From the NCBI GenBank assembly GCA_019745075.1, contig JAIETR010000003.1, positions 87,424 through 151,423 on the forward strand: a stretch of DNA of 64,000 nt, given 5' to 3'. Both the position numbers and the translations under genes were made by a program. The stretch comes from Qipengyuania sp. Lineage in GTDB: Bacteria > Pseudomonadota > Alphaproteobacteria > Sphingomonadales > Sphingomonadaceae. Positions 37,126 to 45,102 of the stretch are shown here, piece after piece. How positions within the stretch are numbered: the stretch's first letter is position 1; every line of letters begins with the position of its first letter. The notes beneath the pieces are model-generated. The model was not told where the DNA came from. It saw nothing but the letters and a program-made list of their open reading frames with translations, and did no database searches.

Positions 37126-40100
37126 TATGCCGCCCCCAGAAGCTCTATCAGTTCAACCGGAGCCGTCTCTCCGGGCTCATCGGGCAGCTCGACAAGGTCC
37201 ACCCCCAAATCTGCGCATGTCGCCGCCAACCCCTCCGGCACCAATCCCGGGACCGCCAGCACCTGGAAGTTCGGCCAATACAGGTCGTACAAAATGCCGC
37301 CGATCTTGCGCGTCGACGGAGCGGGCAAGCCCCACCGCCGGAACGCGCGGCTCCAGGGGCTATCAACCTCACCAGCCGGCGTGTCCGTGATCTCAGGCTC
37401 TGCAAGCTCGCAGAGGAACGACGTTATCTCTGGGTCGCGGCGGTCGATCAGATTATGATCGGGTTGATTGAAATAGGAGAGCAGACAGCGGTAGCAGCCA
37501 GCGACACAGGCATCCTCCCGTTCGATGATACCTTCGCCCTTTGAGGGCAAATCATAGTGCATCAGATTGAGCGCCTGGCGCGCGATCTCTGCCATACGGT
37601 GCGGATCGGAAACGAGACGGTTGAGCACGCCTGCGCCACCTTCCGTCGCTTCGTAAAGCAGGATCGCCTTGCGTTCATCGCGCTTTGGTAGGGGCTCGCC
37701 CAATAGCTCCCCTTCCTCTAACTCGGCGACAATCTGAATGCCCCGCAGGAGCGCGTGCTGAAGCGTCGCCATTTGCGCTTCATTGAAATTCGCGATCGGC
37801 CGCAACAGAAGGGCGTTCTTATGGTCCTCAACTATCGGGACAATCCGTTGCGACTTCGGCGTCGTGACATCGATATCGTCGTCGTCGCCACCGTTCAGCG
37901 TGTCCTTGACCCAGCGCCCCGATGTCGGATCTATGCAGAAGCCTTTGATCGACTTGGACTTGCGCCGACGGAGCCCATTGTTGATGCGCGATAGTTTGGC
38001 GCGCGCGCCGTAGTCGAGGAGCAGAAGCGGCTCTGTGCCGGCACGCAGGGTAAGTGTGCGGGTATCCAGAACGCCTTTGTCGAACTGCCATTGAAAGACT
38101 GTTTGAATTTCGAATCCGCGCCTCTGGCGATCTTCGTCGTTCGCCGTGATCCGTGCCGACGGCGCAGTTTCCACATTGTCGATCCGATAGACGTTGTCGA
38201 GACGGTCCACGCCCGCGAGCGAGGCATCACAGGCGTGACAGCGTTCCAGTTTGTCATCGGAATGAGCGGCACCGCATTCAGCGCACAAAATGAGGCTGGT
38301 CGTCGCCAGCTTGCCGTCATCGAGGCGCCCATGCGCCGGCAGCTTGGCGCGCACAACTCTAAAAGCGCGCCCCTCATGATAGATCAGGCTGTTGGGACCA
38401 AACTCGGAAATGGCAAGGAAACGCGGTCTCTGCAAAACCGCCGCCCGTTTCGTCGCGGGGATGAATGCATAGAGCGGCAGACGCGGGAAGTTATAGCCCG
38501 GCAGAAAGCCTTCTGTTGCCAAATAGCGATACGTGTAGAAATCAGATCCGTTCGAAGCCTGACCGCGTTCAAGCATGTCGAGCTCTTCCGTTGCCCGGAA
38601 GTGACGACGGGCCGCTTCCTTGCGCTCGCCCGGCCTGAAGGACGTTTTCTGCTGGATTTGATGAGCCTCATCTTGTTCCCGGCGCGCGCTTCGATAAAGT
38701 TCTCGCCATCGGCTGAAACTGCGCGCAAAATTCTGTGCGGCCTCCCGATCGGTCTCTTCCACGAATGTATTCAGATCCGACAACCAAGGTGCGTCGGCCA
38801 AATCGATGACGCTTACGGTTTGCTCAAGGAGGCGCCGCATTGTAGGCCTTGCGGCACCGCTAGCGCTGAGATTTGAAAAGGCAGTTGCGATGTCGGCCGA
38901 GACCGGCATCTCCGCATTGGTCATGTCCAGATTTTCGGGAATCGAGGGCTTGAGCGGCACGATCGCAGCCGCGAGCCATTCCGCATGAAGGTGGCTCTTT
39001 AGGAGATCCCGATTGGCAAGGTCCAAAGCGGGTGGCTTGACGACTCCCGCCACCAGACCTTGCCGATTGGCGAAGTAATACTGATCATGTGGCGACTGGG
39101 CCGCGCAGTAGGTAATGATGAGTGCCGCCTGGCCGCTTCGACCCGCACGACCGGCCCGCTGGACATAATTTGCAGGCGTCGGCGGCGCGTTTCGAAGATA
39201 GACAGCGTTGAGGGCGCTTATATCGACGCCAAGCTCCATCGTCGGTGAGCAGAACAGAGCTGGAAGAAAACTCGTGGGCTCGCCCTCCTGACGCATATCG
39301 TCACGGTTTTCGGCGATCCGCTCCACATCCGTCTTTCCGAACCTGAACCGGTCCTCCCGCCATGCCCGGACCTTCTGATCCACCTGTGCCGTATGCTCGC
39401 GCGCCTCGAACGCAAAGGGCAGATCACCCTGCTGCGCCAACATCTCTGCGACTTCCTCATAAAGGGTGCGGAAAAAGGGATTCTCCCGCTTCCCATCCGC
39501 CCGTTTCGTCGCGGGAAAGAGGCGCAGAGCAGTTGACGCAAGGCGCCAAGCTGGTGCGTCGCCGCCAGTGACCACGCGGCGGATCACCTGATGGCTTTCC
39601 GCCGCGCGCAGGAGAGTGGCGATTACCTCGCCATACTCCTTTACCGGCAGCGGCTCACCCCAGACATCCTTGCTGCGCAAGGCCTTGCCGAGCGCTGTGC
39701 GCCACCCGCCACGCACGATCAATCCATCTTCCGCTGCGCTGATCTCCGCCTTGCTGGGGGGATCGATCATCAAGAAGCCAGCCTGGCGTAGTTCGTGCTC
39801 TTCGTTTTGGTCGATGAGCCATGGATCGCGAAGGTGGTTCCGGGATGCTTCGGCGACTTGAAGAGTCCGTTGACGGTCCAAAGCTTCCGTCGCGATCGCC
39901 AAACCGCGCCGCATGTAGTCAAATAGGAAATTAAAGAGTCTGGCACGCATTGCCGGCGTCGCCGATGCCAATCGAGAGTTGCCCGCGAACTCTTCCTCGT
40001 CGCGTGCCAGATCCTCCAATCCTGGGAATCGAACTTCAATCAGACCGGCTTCTTCGAGGTTGGGGTTCGTGAACCGCCAACCTTTGCGCAGATCGGCCCA

Positions 40101-42272
40101 CAGCCGATGAGCAAGGATGGAAGTTAGCACCTCCTCGGCCGCTTGACGGTTATGGAAACCCTTGACCCGCGGATCAAACATCCAGTCCCCGAGACGGCCG
40201 GACTCTTCCAGATCAAAGCCGAGAGCTTTTCGTACCGCCTCACCGAAACGAATGTCGGGCAGACCCTTGTCGCCGGCGCCACGCACCGCACGCAGAATGG
40301 CGCCTCGAAGCAGGGTCACGAAAATGAAGTCGTTGAAGTGGCCGGCCTGGAGCGCAGCGTCCTGACGGTTGTCCGTAAACCCCAGAAGTTTGCGGGTGGT
40401 CTCTTCCAGCGTCCCGTCGGCTGCCATCCACGCTAAGATCGTCGAGACGATCAGCGTCGTCGCGGAGCTGCGGCCCTCGGCAGACAAGCCTGCGAGCTTG
40501 TTGATGTCACGCGCCTGTTGCGGCGGCTGGTGACGACAATGAGGGCAGAACCGATACTTGCCGCCAAAGAACCACGTTGGCACACCGTCATCGCCGAGCG
40601 ATCCATCGGGTCTCACCGATAGAAGCTGCCCTTCGTGCTTGCCGCGATGACCGCTTTTCAGCCGCTCTTGCCCCGCCGGTGTCGTCTCTTGCCAATCATC
40701 GGGATAGTCGGCAACCGCTCCCCCAAACGAGAAATCCGCATTGATGGCCGGCACCAGAAAGCCCGTTCGCGAGCCGTCTGCCTCCACTTCCTCGCTCGCT
40801 GGCTCATCTATGGGCCTCGCCAGAACCCGCAGGCCATCGAGAGAATTTTCGATCCGAACGCTGTGATGCTCCTGACCGCACTCCCGACAAAAGAAGACCG
40901 GATACAAGCGCGCGTTGGGATCGGCGGGATGAAAAACCTGACCTTCGAGCACAATGCGCCGGCTCGCCGCAGCTTCCAGCGTCGCATATGCATGCCCGGC
41001 CCCAGAGATAAACCGGTGAAGCTTAAACGCCAGAAAGGCGCGATCGCTGACGCCTCCGCGAAGATCTTCGCGACGTCCCATCAGCGACAACATTCCAGCA
41101 AGTGACGCCTTACACTGCGCTTCAGCGACACCCGTATGAATCGAGAGCCCCGCGCTCGCCTCGCTCAGAGTCATGGGTGGCCGACGCCGCAGCTTTTCGC
41201 CTTCGAGGAGCCCAATCTTCGTCTCGATCCAACAGGCAAGCGGATGAGAGAACAGGTCCTTATCCGTGAGCTTTTCCGGCGTAGCCGCCAGGGCCGCGTC
41301 TTTGAGTGTGCCCCCTAGGTTGGCGCTGTTGATCCGGGGATCAGTCGCTCGAGCAAGATTCTCGTCTATGATCGAGGCGGCACTCAATTCCTCGCCAAAA
41401 ATGAGCTTGCCGACACGGGCAACGGCTCCCGCTCTTTCTATCTCGTCATGCGCGCTCGACATCGTTGCCGACGTGCCGATGCATATCAGCTTCTGGCCGG
41501 TGACCAGTCGATCCTTCACGCGACGCACAAGCATCGCAACGTCTGCGCCTTGCCGACCGCGATAGGTGTGCAACTCGTCGAGTACGAGGAAATCCAAACC
41601 TGCGGCGTTGGCGATGACGGCACGATCAAGACCGTCCTGACGCGTCATCAGCAATTCGAGCATCATGAAATTCGTCAGCAGAATGTCAGGCTTAGCCGCA
41701 GCGATGGCTTGGCGCTCTGCCTCACTCTCCTGGCCCGTATATCGCCGATATGTTGGACGCAGCCCTTCTTCGAGCCCTGATCCACCGATGAACTTTTCAA
41801 GCTCCTCAAGCTGACTATTGGCGAGGGCATTCATCGGATAGATGATTACCGCACGTGTCCGGGGTGCCTCACCAACTCGCCGTGCGCGAACGACAGCATC
41901 GACAATCGGCAAGAAAAAGCACAACGACTTTCCGGACCCAGTTCCCGTGGTCACGATGAAGCTTTCGCCATTTCGGGCCTTGGCAACAGCGCGCTCTTGG
42001 TGGCGGTGCAGTTTGATCGGCGTTCGCTCAGGGCCAGCCGCGAAGATTTTGCTGAGAGCGGGATCGAGCACGTCCTGAGCGACGAGCTGGTCAACCGAGG
42101 CTCCTGCCTCAAAACGGGGATTAATAGTAATCAGAGGCTCGGGCCAGAAGCGCTGGTCGGCATAGGCGGCATCAACTTGCGCCCGGATTTCGGGCGCACG
42201 GATCTCCGAAAAGGAACGAGCGAACGATTCGTACCGCTCTATCAAAGCCTGATCGAGATCGAAGATATCCAC
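37125..42272 (-). CDS. YprA-family DEAD/DEAH helicase with DUF1998-type C-terminus (DruE/DrmA-B-like)
   Basis: A 1715-residue first gene of a five-gene operon, starting at GTG 42272 behind a GGGGGA ribosome site. It has a Q-like motif LHRHQERAV, Walker A TGTGSGKS at 109-116, DELH box at 232-235 (VLDELHTYRGRQGAD), IGTSATMSS, and second-lobe motifs FCSPTMELGVDISALNAVYLRN and QRAGRAGRSGQ. Two zinc-ribbon-like segments (CRECGQEHHS and CPHCRHQPP) interrupt the core. The C-terminus has EGGAGVLNRLVSDPHRM and a Cys cluster CVAGCYRC near residue 1589, the DUF1998/MrfA signature. Such helicases are the shared core of DISARM, Druantia and Dpd systems. The single long chain is more like DruE than the split DrmA/DrmB pair. 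Confidence 0.87.
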   Translation of the reverse strand: MDIFDLDQALIERYESFARSFSEIRAPEIRAQVDAAYADQRFWPEPLITINPRFEAGASVDQLVAQDVLDPALSKIFAAGPERTPIKLHRHQERAVAKARNGESFIVTTGTGSGKSLCFFLPIVDAVVRARRVGEAPRTRAVIIYPMNALANSQLEELEKFIGGSGLEEGLRPTYRRYTGQESEAERQAIAAAKPDILLTNFMMLELLMTRQDGLDRAVIANAAGLDFLVLDELHTYRGRQGADVAMLVRRVKDRLVTGQKLICIGTSATMSSAHDEIERAGAVARVGKLIFGEELSAASIIDENLARATDPRINSANLGGTLKDAALAATPEKLTDKDLFSHPLACWIETKIGLLEGEKLRRRPPMTLSEASAGLSIHTGVAEAQCKASLAGMLSLMGRREDLRGGVSDRAFLAFKLHRFISGAGHAYATLEAAASRRIVLEGQVFHPADPNARLYPVFFCRECGQEHHSVRIENSLDGLRVLARPIDEPASEEVEADGSRTGFLVPAINADFSFGGAVADYPDDWQETTPAGQERLKSGHRGKHEGQLLSVRPDGSLGDDGVPTWFFGGKYRFCPHCRHQPPQQARDINKLAGLSAEGRSSATTLIVSTILAWMAADGTLEETTRKLLGFTDNRQDAALQAGHFNDFIFVTLLRGAILRAVRGAGDKGLPDIRFGEAVRKALGFDLEESGRLGDWMFDPRVKGFHNRQAAEEVLTSILAHRLWADLRKGWRFTNPNLEEAGLIEVRFPGLEDLARDEEEFAGNSRLASATPAMRARLFNFLFDYMRRGLAIATEALDRQRTLQVAEASRNHLRDPWLIDQNEEHELRQAGFLMIDPPSKAEISAAEDGLIVRGGWRTALGKALRSKDVWGEPLPVKEYGEVIATLLRAAESHQVIRRVVTGGDAPAWRLASTALRLFPATKRADGKRENPFFRTLYEEVAEMLAQQGDLPFAFEAREHTAQVDQKVRAWREDRFRFGKTDVERIAENRDDMRQEGEPTSFLPALFCSPTMELGVDISALNAVYLRNAPPTPANYVQRAGRAGRSGQAALIITYCAAQSPHDQYYFANRQGLVAGVVKPPALDLANRDLLKSHLHAEWLAAAIVPLKPSIPENLDMTNAEMPVSADIATAFSNLSASGAARPTMRRLLEQTVSVIDLADAPWLSDLNTFVEETDREAAQNFARSFSRWRELYRSARREQDEAHQIQQKTSFRPGERKEAARRHFRATEELDMLERGQASNGSDFYTYRYLATEGFLPGYNFPRLPLYAFIPATKRAAVLQRPRFLAISEFGPNSLIYHEGRAFRVVRAKLPAHGRLDDGKLATTSLILCAECGAAHSDDKLERCHACDASLAGVDRLDNVYRIDNVETAPSARITANDEDRQRRGFEIQTVFQWQFDKGVLDTRTLTLRAGTEPLLLLDYGARAKLSRINNGLRRRKSKSIKGFCIDPTSGRWVKDTLNGGDDDDIDVTTPKSQRIVPIVEDHKNALLLRPIANFNEAQMATLQHALLRGIQIVAELEEGELLGEPLPKRDERKAILLYEATEGGAGVLNRLVSDPHRMAEIARQALNLMHYDLPSKGEGIIEREDACVAGCYRCLLSYFNQPDHNLIDRRDPEITSFLCELAEPEITDTPAGEVDSPWSRAFRRWGLPAPSTRKIGGILYDLYWPNFQVLAVPGLVPEGLAATCADLGVDLVELPDEPGETAPVELIELLGAA

Positions 42273-42351
42273 TGAGTCCCCCTGAATTCGGCTCTTTTAC
42301 CTTACGTTTTTCCGGCTCTACCCAAATAATCTAGTAATTACCGAAATTCCC

Positions 42352-44196
42352 TTAGCGACCGAAAGGAACTAATCGATCGGTGAGGATAGCGATTACCTTG
42401 TCCCGCGCCGCCCTTGCCACCTCCGACCCACCCGCAAATTCCGGCAAAGTCAGCATGGCTGCGCGCTCTGATAGGCGTCTCGCCAGGTCCGCCAAGGCGG
42501 CCTCCGCTTCGCCCGCCGCCAAACCGATCGTCCGCGCCAGAGCGAGGAAGTCCTGTTGGCCCAGTCGGTCATCCTTGCCATTGAGCTTCAAGGCCATGCG
42601 GTCACCGGCAAGGCCAGGAAAGACCCGGGTGGTGACGGCATCGTAGAGCGGCGCAAACCGGACTGACGTAAATGTCTTGGCTCCGGCGTCGGCCGTCTTC
42701 AGCATCGCGAGGTTCTTCAGGTGCATGTCGCCATCGGCGATCAGCCAAGCGAAAATGGCGCGACGAAAAAGAATGGTGAGGTCGGCCGCCGGATCTGTCG
42801 ATAGCGGCCGGAGACCCTTCGCCATGCGTTCGATGGTGCCGTCATACTTGGCCGAGGTCGGCAGATCGAGGATCGAGCAGAAGTCTTCCAGCGCAAGACG
42901 GCGCTGGTCCTCGACGCCGCGCCGGATATCAAAACGCTCAACCAGCAAAGCTGGCGGCATCCCATCGGGCATCTCGATCAACGCCGCCGCCGGCACGTCG
43001 AAGCCAGCGGCGCGGCCCAATTCGAGGCAGAGCCATTCGACGATCGGCAGCGTCTCGAACCCTGCAGTGCCAGCGGGTTTGAGGATATGCGTGAACGGCT
43101 CGTCTACAGCTGGCACGAGAGCGCCATCGGAGAGCAGGCTCATCGGCGCTTTGATCTGGACGCCCGACAGGCGTGGCGTCTCGGCCCGCGCGAAGATTTG
43201 CGCGAGCTTCTGTTCGAAAGTCTCCTCAATCTCGCCGCGCGCCGGTCCTGCGTAGCGTCCAGTGAAGCGGCCCTTCTCGAAGAACGCTGCGAGCGGCGTC
43301 ACGAGAATATCCGCCGGTAAGGTCGCCAGTTCGTCGGAACTCTGGACGATCGCGATGTTGGACATATAGCGTCGGCCGCTCCGAAGCGCCTCGCGTTCGT
43401 CGCGTTCGTGCAGAACCTGGGCAAGCCAGCCTTCGGGCAAGAGCGATTCGATGAAAGCTGGAAGCTTTCCCGGAGTGGTCTCGCGTACAAGCGGCGGCCC
43501 GCTCCGCTTCCGGGGCTTCCAGCGCCACTCGAAGCCGTCATGGATCAGTCGTCCAAGCGGCTCGCCGTGCCAAGCAACCAGAAGATCAAGCGCAGCCTTG
43601 TTGACCGGGGCCTTGCCCGCGCCGGGCTGCACCAAGAGGAAACGCTCGGCATTCTCGCCCTCGCGATACCAGCCATTCTCGCGAGCCAGCGCCCAAACCG
43701 CATCTGCTGCGGCCTGTGGCGAACCATACTCCTCGACCAGGCGCGCCGCCATTTGAGTGCGCATCTCGGCCGTGATCGCGCTGGCGTGTTCGCTCCTCAG
43801 ACGAAAAGCTTCCAGAAACCGCTGGCGCGGCGAGGACACGTCCACCCGCAATTCGCCCAGATCGTCGCCGATCACGGCGCTTGCCGTCGATGGATTGGGC
43901 GGAGCTTCGTTCTGGATGATCTCAAGAGTGCGAAGGCGCGTGCGTTGATTACGCCGTCCGCTGATAAACAGCCGTCCGTCTGGCGCTGGCCCCAGCAGAA
44001 CGGCGCTCGCTGACGACAGATAGGCGTTGGGGTAGAGATAATGGGCGACGCGGACGGCGTGACCGAGGATCTCGGTTTCGATATCGCTATCGCTATCGAC
44101 ATAGACCCCGCGGACAAGCTGGGTCAATTCCCCTGCTTGAGCACGATGGTGCGCCCGCTTCGCGTCGATGGTTTCGCCCACAAGGTGGATCGCCAT
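42352..44196 (-). CDS. HipA-family kinase fused to an AbiEi-like winged-helix domain
   Basis: A 614-residue single-chain toxin-antitoxin candidate. The N-terminal ~220 residues resemble AbiEi-type antitoxin regulators: a winged helix (RAHHRAQAGELTQLVRGVYVD) and a following domain (AYLSSASAVLLGPAPDGRLFISGRR). The rest is a HipA serine kinase: FIESLLPEGWLAQVL, SGVQIKAPMSLL, HILKPAG, LLVERFDI, catalytic DGDMHLKNLAML and metal-binding PLYDAVTT. HipA toxins phosphorylate targets such as glutamyl-tRNA synthetase and cause growth arrest. I start at ATG 44196, since the longer frame to 44229 would put the coding region across the promoter-proximal operator. No separate HipB gene is next to it, so the fused domain probably does the repression. 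Confidence 0.83.
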   Translation of the reverse strand: MAIHLVGETIDAKRAHHRAQAGELTQLVRGVYVDSDSDIETEILGHAVRVAHYLYPNAYLSSASAVLLGPAPDGRLFISGRRNQRTRLRTLEIIQNEAPPNPSTASAVIGDDLGELRVDVSSPRQRFLEAFRLRSEHASAITAEMRTQMAARLVEEYGSPQAAADAVWALARENGWYREGENAERFLLVQPGAGKAPVNKAALDLLVAWHGEPLGRLIHDGFEWRWKPRKRSGPPLVRETTPGKLPAFIESLLPEGWLAQVLHERDEREALRSGRRYMSNIAIVQSSDELATLPADILVTPLAAFFEKGRFTGRYAGPARGEIEETFEQKLAQIFARAETPRLSGVQIKAPMSLLSDGALVPAVDEPFTHILKPAGTAGFETLPIVEWLCLELGRAAGFDVPAAALIEMPDGMPPALLVERFDIRRGVEDQRRLALEDFCSILDLPTSAKYDGTIERMAKGLRPLSTDPAADLTILFRRAIFAWLIADGDMHLKNLAMLKTADAGAKTFTSVRFAPLYDAVTTRVFPGLAGDRMALKLNGKDDRLGQQDFLALARTIGLAAGEAEAALADLARRLSERAAMLTLPEFAGGSEVARAARDKVIAILTDRLVPFGR

Positions 44197-44199
44197 GAT

Positions 44200-44224
44200 T
44201 GTCCCGTATCTCAGATGCGCGATA
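44200..44224. promoter_or_regulatory. Operator copy 1 (proximal) of the AbiEi-HipA gene
   Basis: A 25-base imperfect palindrome with inner arms ATCT and AGAT around a central C, then CG steps, and outer arms TGTC and GATA. It begins four bases from the start codon on the minus strand, covering the ribosome-binding region. Its TATC/GATA-type ends resemble the HipB operator arms known from E. coli. Confidence 0.7.
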
Positions 44225-44254
44225 TTCACATATCCCGGTCAAGCAATCAAGGAT

Positions 44255-44279
44255 TATCACGCATCTCAGATACGCGATA
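44255..44279. promoter_or_regulatory. Operator copy 2 (distal) of the AbiEi-HipA gene
   Basis: A second 25-base site in the same orientation, 55 bases from the first. The order is TATC, any base, CG, any base, ATCT, central C, then the mirrored AGAT, CG and GATA. The symmetric positions match except for the single variable bases. Spacing of about five helical turns would allow two dimers on one DNA face. Confidence 0.72.
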
Positions 44280-44333
44280 ATCCCGTCGGCATTGCTTGCA
44301 AGATTCAGGGAGTTCTGAGCGTCGCCCTGCGGG

Positions 44334-44402
44334 CCGGGCTGTCGGCGGAGCTGAAGCCCCGCCAAGCGGGTCTTTCCCCAAACGGGCGTCCATCCCTGAC
44401 GC
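44334..44402 (+). repeat. Flanking repeat, left copy
   Basis: This stretch matches 55515-55582 in the same orientation. Identical blocks are CCGGGCTGTCG, GAGCTGAAGCCCCGCCAA and CCATCCCTG, separated by short diverged parts. By eye about three quarters or more of positions agree. It lies in the non-coding gap between the AbiEi-HipA gene and the sacsin-like/SNF2 operon. No coding capacity is conserved between the two copies. Confidence 0.75.
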
Positions 44403-44440
44403 AGAAGCCGGAAAGCTGCTTCTACACCGCTGCCGCCGAC

Positions 44441-44701
44441 TCAGATGGAAGTCTCGGTGGATTGGTCGAGTTGGGCAAACTCCAAAACCTCGGGCGGCTG
44501 CTCCACCAGGCTCTGGATTGGGCACCTAGGCAGGATCAAGCAGGAGGTGCTCCGCGGATTGGCGCAGATCTTTCCGGCCCAACGGCCGTCATCCCAAGGT
44601 ACGCGGGAAACGTGCATGGTCGGAAGCTGTCTCACGCCTCTGATCATTGCCAACTCCTCCCCCCACCAATTCGTGCCGTCATCCTCGCCAGCGAATAGCA
44701 T
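44441..44701 (-). pseudogene. Possible N-terminal remnant of a helicase/exonuclease-type gene
   Basis: An 86-codon frame whose middle reads MHVSRVPWDDGRWAGKICANP then STSCLILPR. A 'VPWxDxxWxGxxCxxPxxxxSC' pattern is familiar to me from the N-termini of large bacterial ATPase/exonuclease proteins, but I cannot name the family with certainty. The frame stops soon after, next to the left flanking repeat, with no helicase motifs. It could be a decayed leftover at an insertion junction. It may also be chance. The rest of 44280-44758 holds the repeat and no other gene I can support. Confidence 0.3.
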
Positions 44702-44758
44702 CGTGACAAAAGTGGTGCATTTTGCATATCATGGAACAACGACAGCGGGAGGCCGGGC

Positions 44759-44965
44759 ATGGCGCCCAGATCGAGCAGGAAAGAGTTCCGGACCTCGGTC
44801 ATTCTGACCGAGGGACAGTTCAAGCGAGTTCGGGAGATGGCACAAGCGAACGACGCATCGATCGCATGGGTGTTACGTCAAGCCGTCGACCGCTACTTGG
44901 AGGCGCAAGGCGCTGCATCGATGGATCGGGGTGATAAGCCGCCGGAGACGACGCAAGTGCGCTAA
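44759..44965 (+). CDS. Ribbon-helix-helix (CopG/Arc-like) DNA-binding protein
   Basis: A 68-residue protein with a basic N-terminus (MAPRSSRKEFRTSVILTEGQ) and the pattern of a ribbon-helix-helix repressor: a short beta strand RTSVILT, helix EGQFKRVREMAQAND and helix SIAWVLRQAVDRYLEAQG. Such dimers bind operators as a beta ribbon. A small palindromic stretch TGCATTTTGCA at 44717-44727, about 30 bases upstream of the ATG, is a possible own operator. It heads the operon with the 39-codon ORF, the double-ATPase protein and the SNF2 helicase, and is the likely regulator of that operon. Confidence 0.78.
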   Translation: MAPRSSRKEFRTSVILTEGQFKRVREMAQANDASIAWVLRQAVDRYLEAQGAASMDRGDKPPETTQVR

Positions 44966-44982
44966 TGCAATGGGGGGTAGGC

Positions 44983-45102
44983 ATGGCAGGGGGAAGAAAG
45001 AAAGACAAGAGCGCGCCAGACGCCCGCTGGTCGGCGGGCCGCTCGGAAGCCTACTCCGTTCTTTGGGACGTCCTGGCAACCGCAAAGATGCTCCATGCCT
45101 GA
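44983..45102 (+). CDS. 39-residue small ORF translationally coupled to the sacsin-like gene
   Basis: ATG 44983 follows a GGGGGG run seven bases upstream and opens a 39-codon frame, MAGGRKKDKSAPDARWSAG and then RSEAYSVLWDVLATAKMLHA. Its stop TGA (45100-45102) overlaps the start of the 2513-codon gene (ATG 45095) by eight bases, and the large gene has no strong ribosome site of its own. It has a basic N-terminus and an amphipathic helical C-terminus. It could be a leader needed for coupling or a small subunit. I do not recognise it, and homologue searches of such short ORFs are often missed. Confidence 0.5.
   Translation: MAGGRKKDKSAPDARWSAGRSEAYSVLWDVLATAKMLHA

Noticed and set aside
44445..44807. 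A 120-codon plus-strand frame before the ribbon-helix-helix gene
   Set aside because: No recognisable content and it overlaps the RHH start region in another frame; the RHH frame is clearly better.
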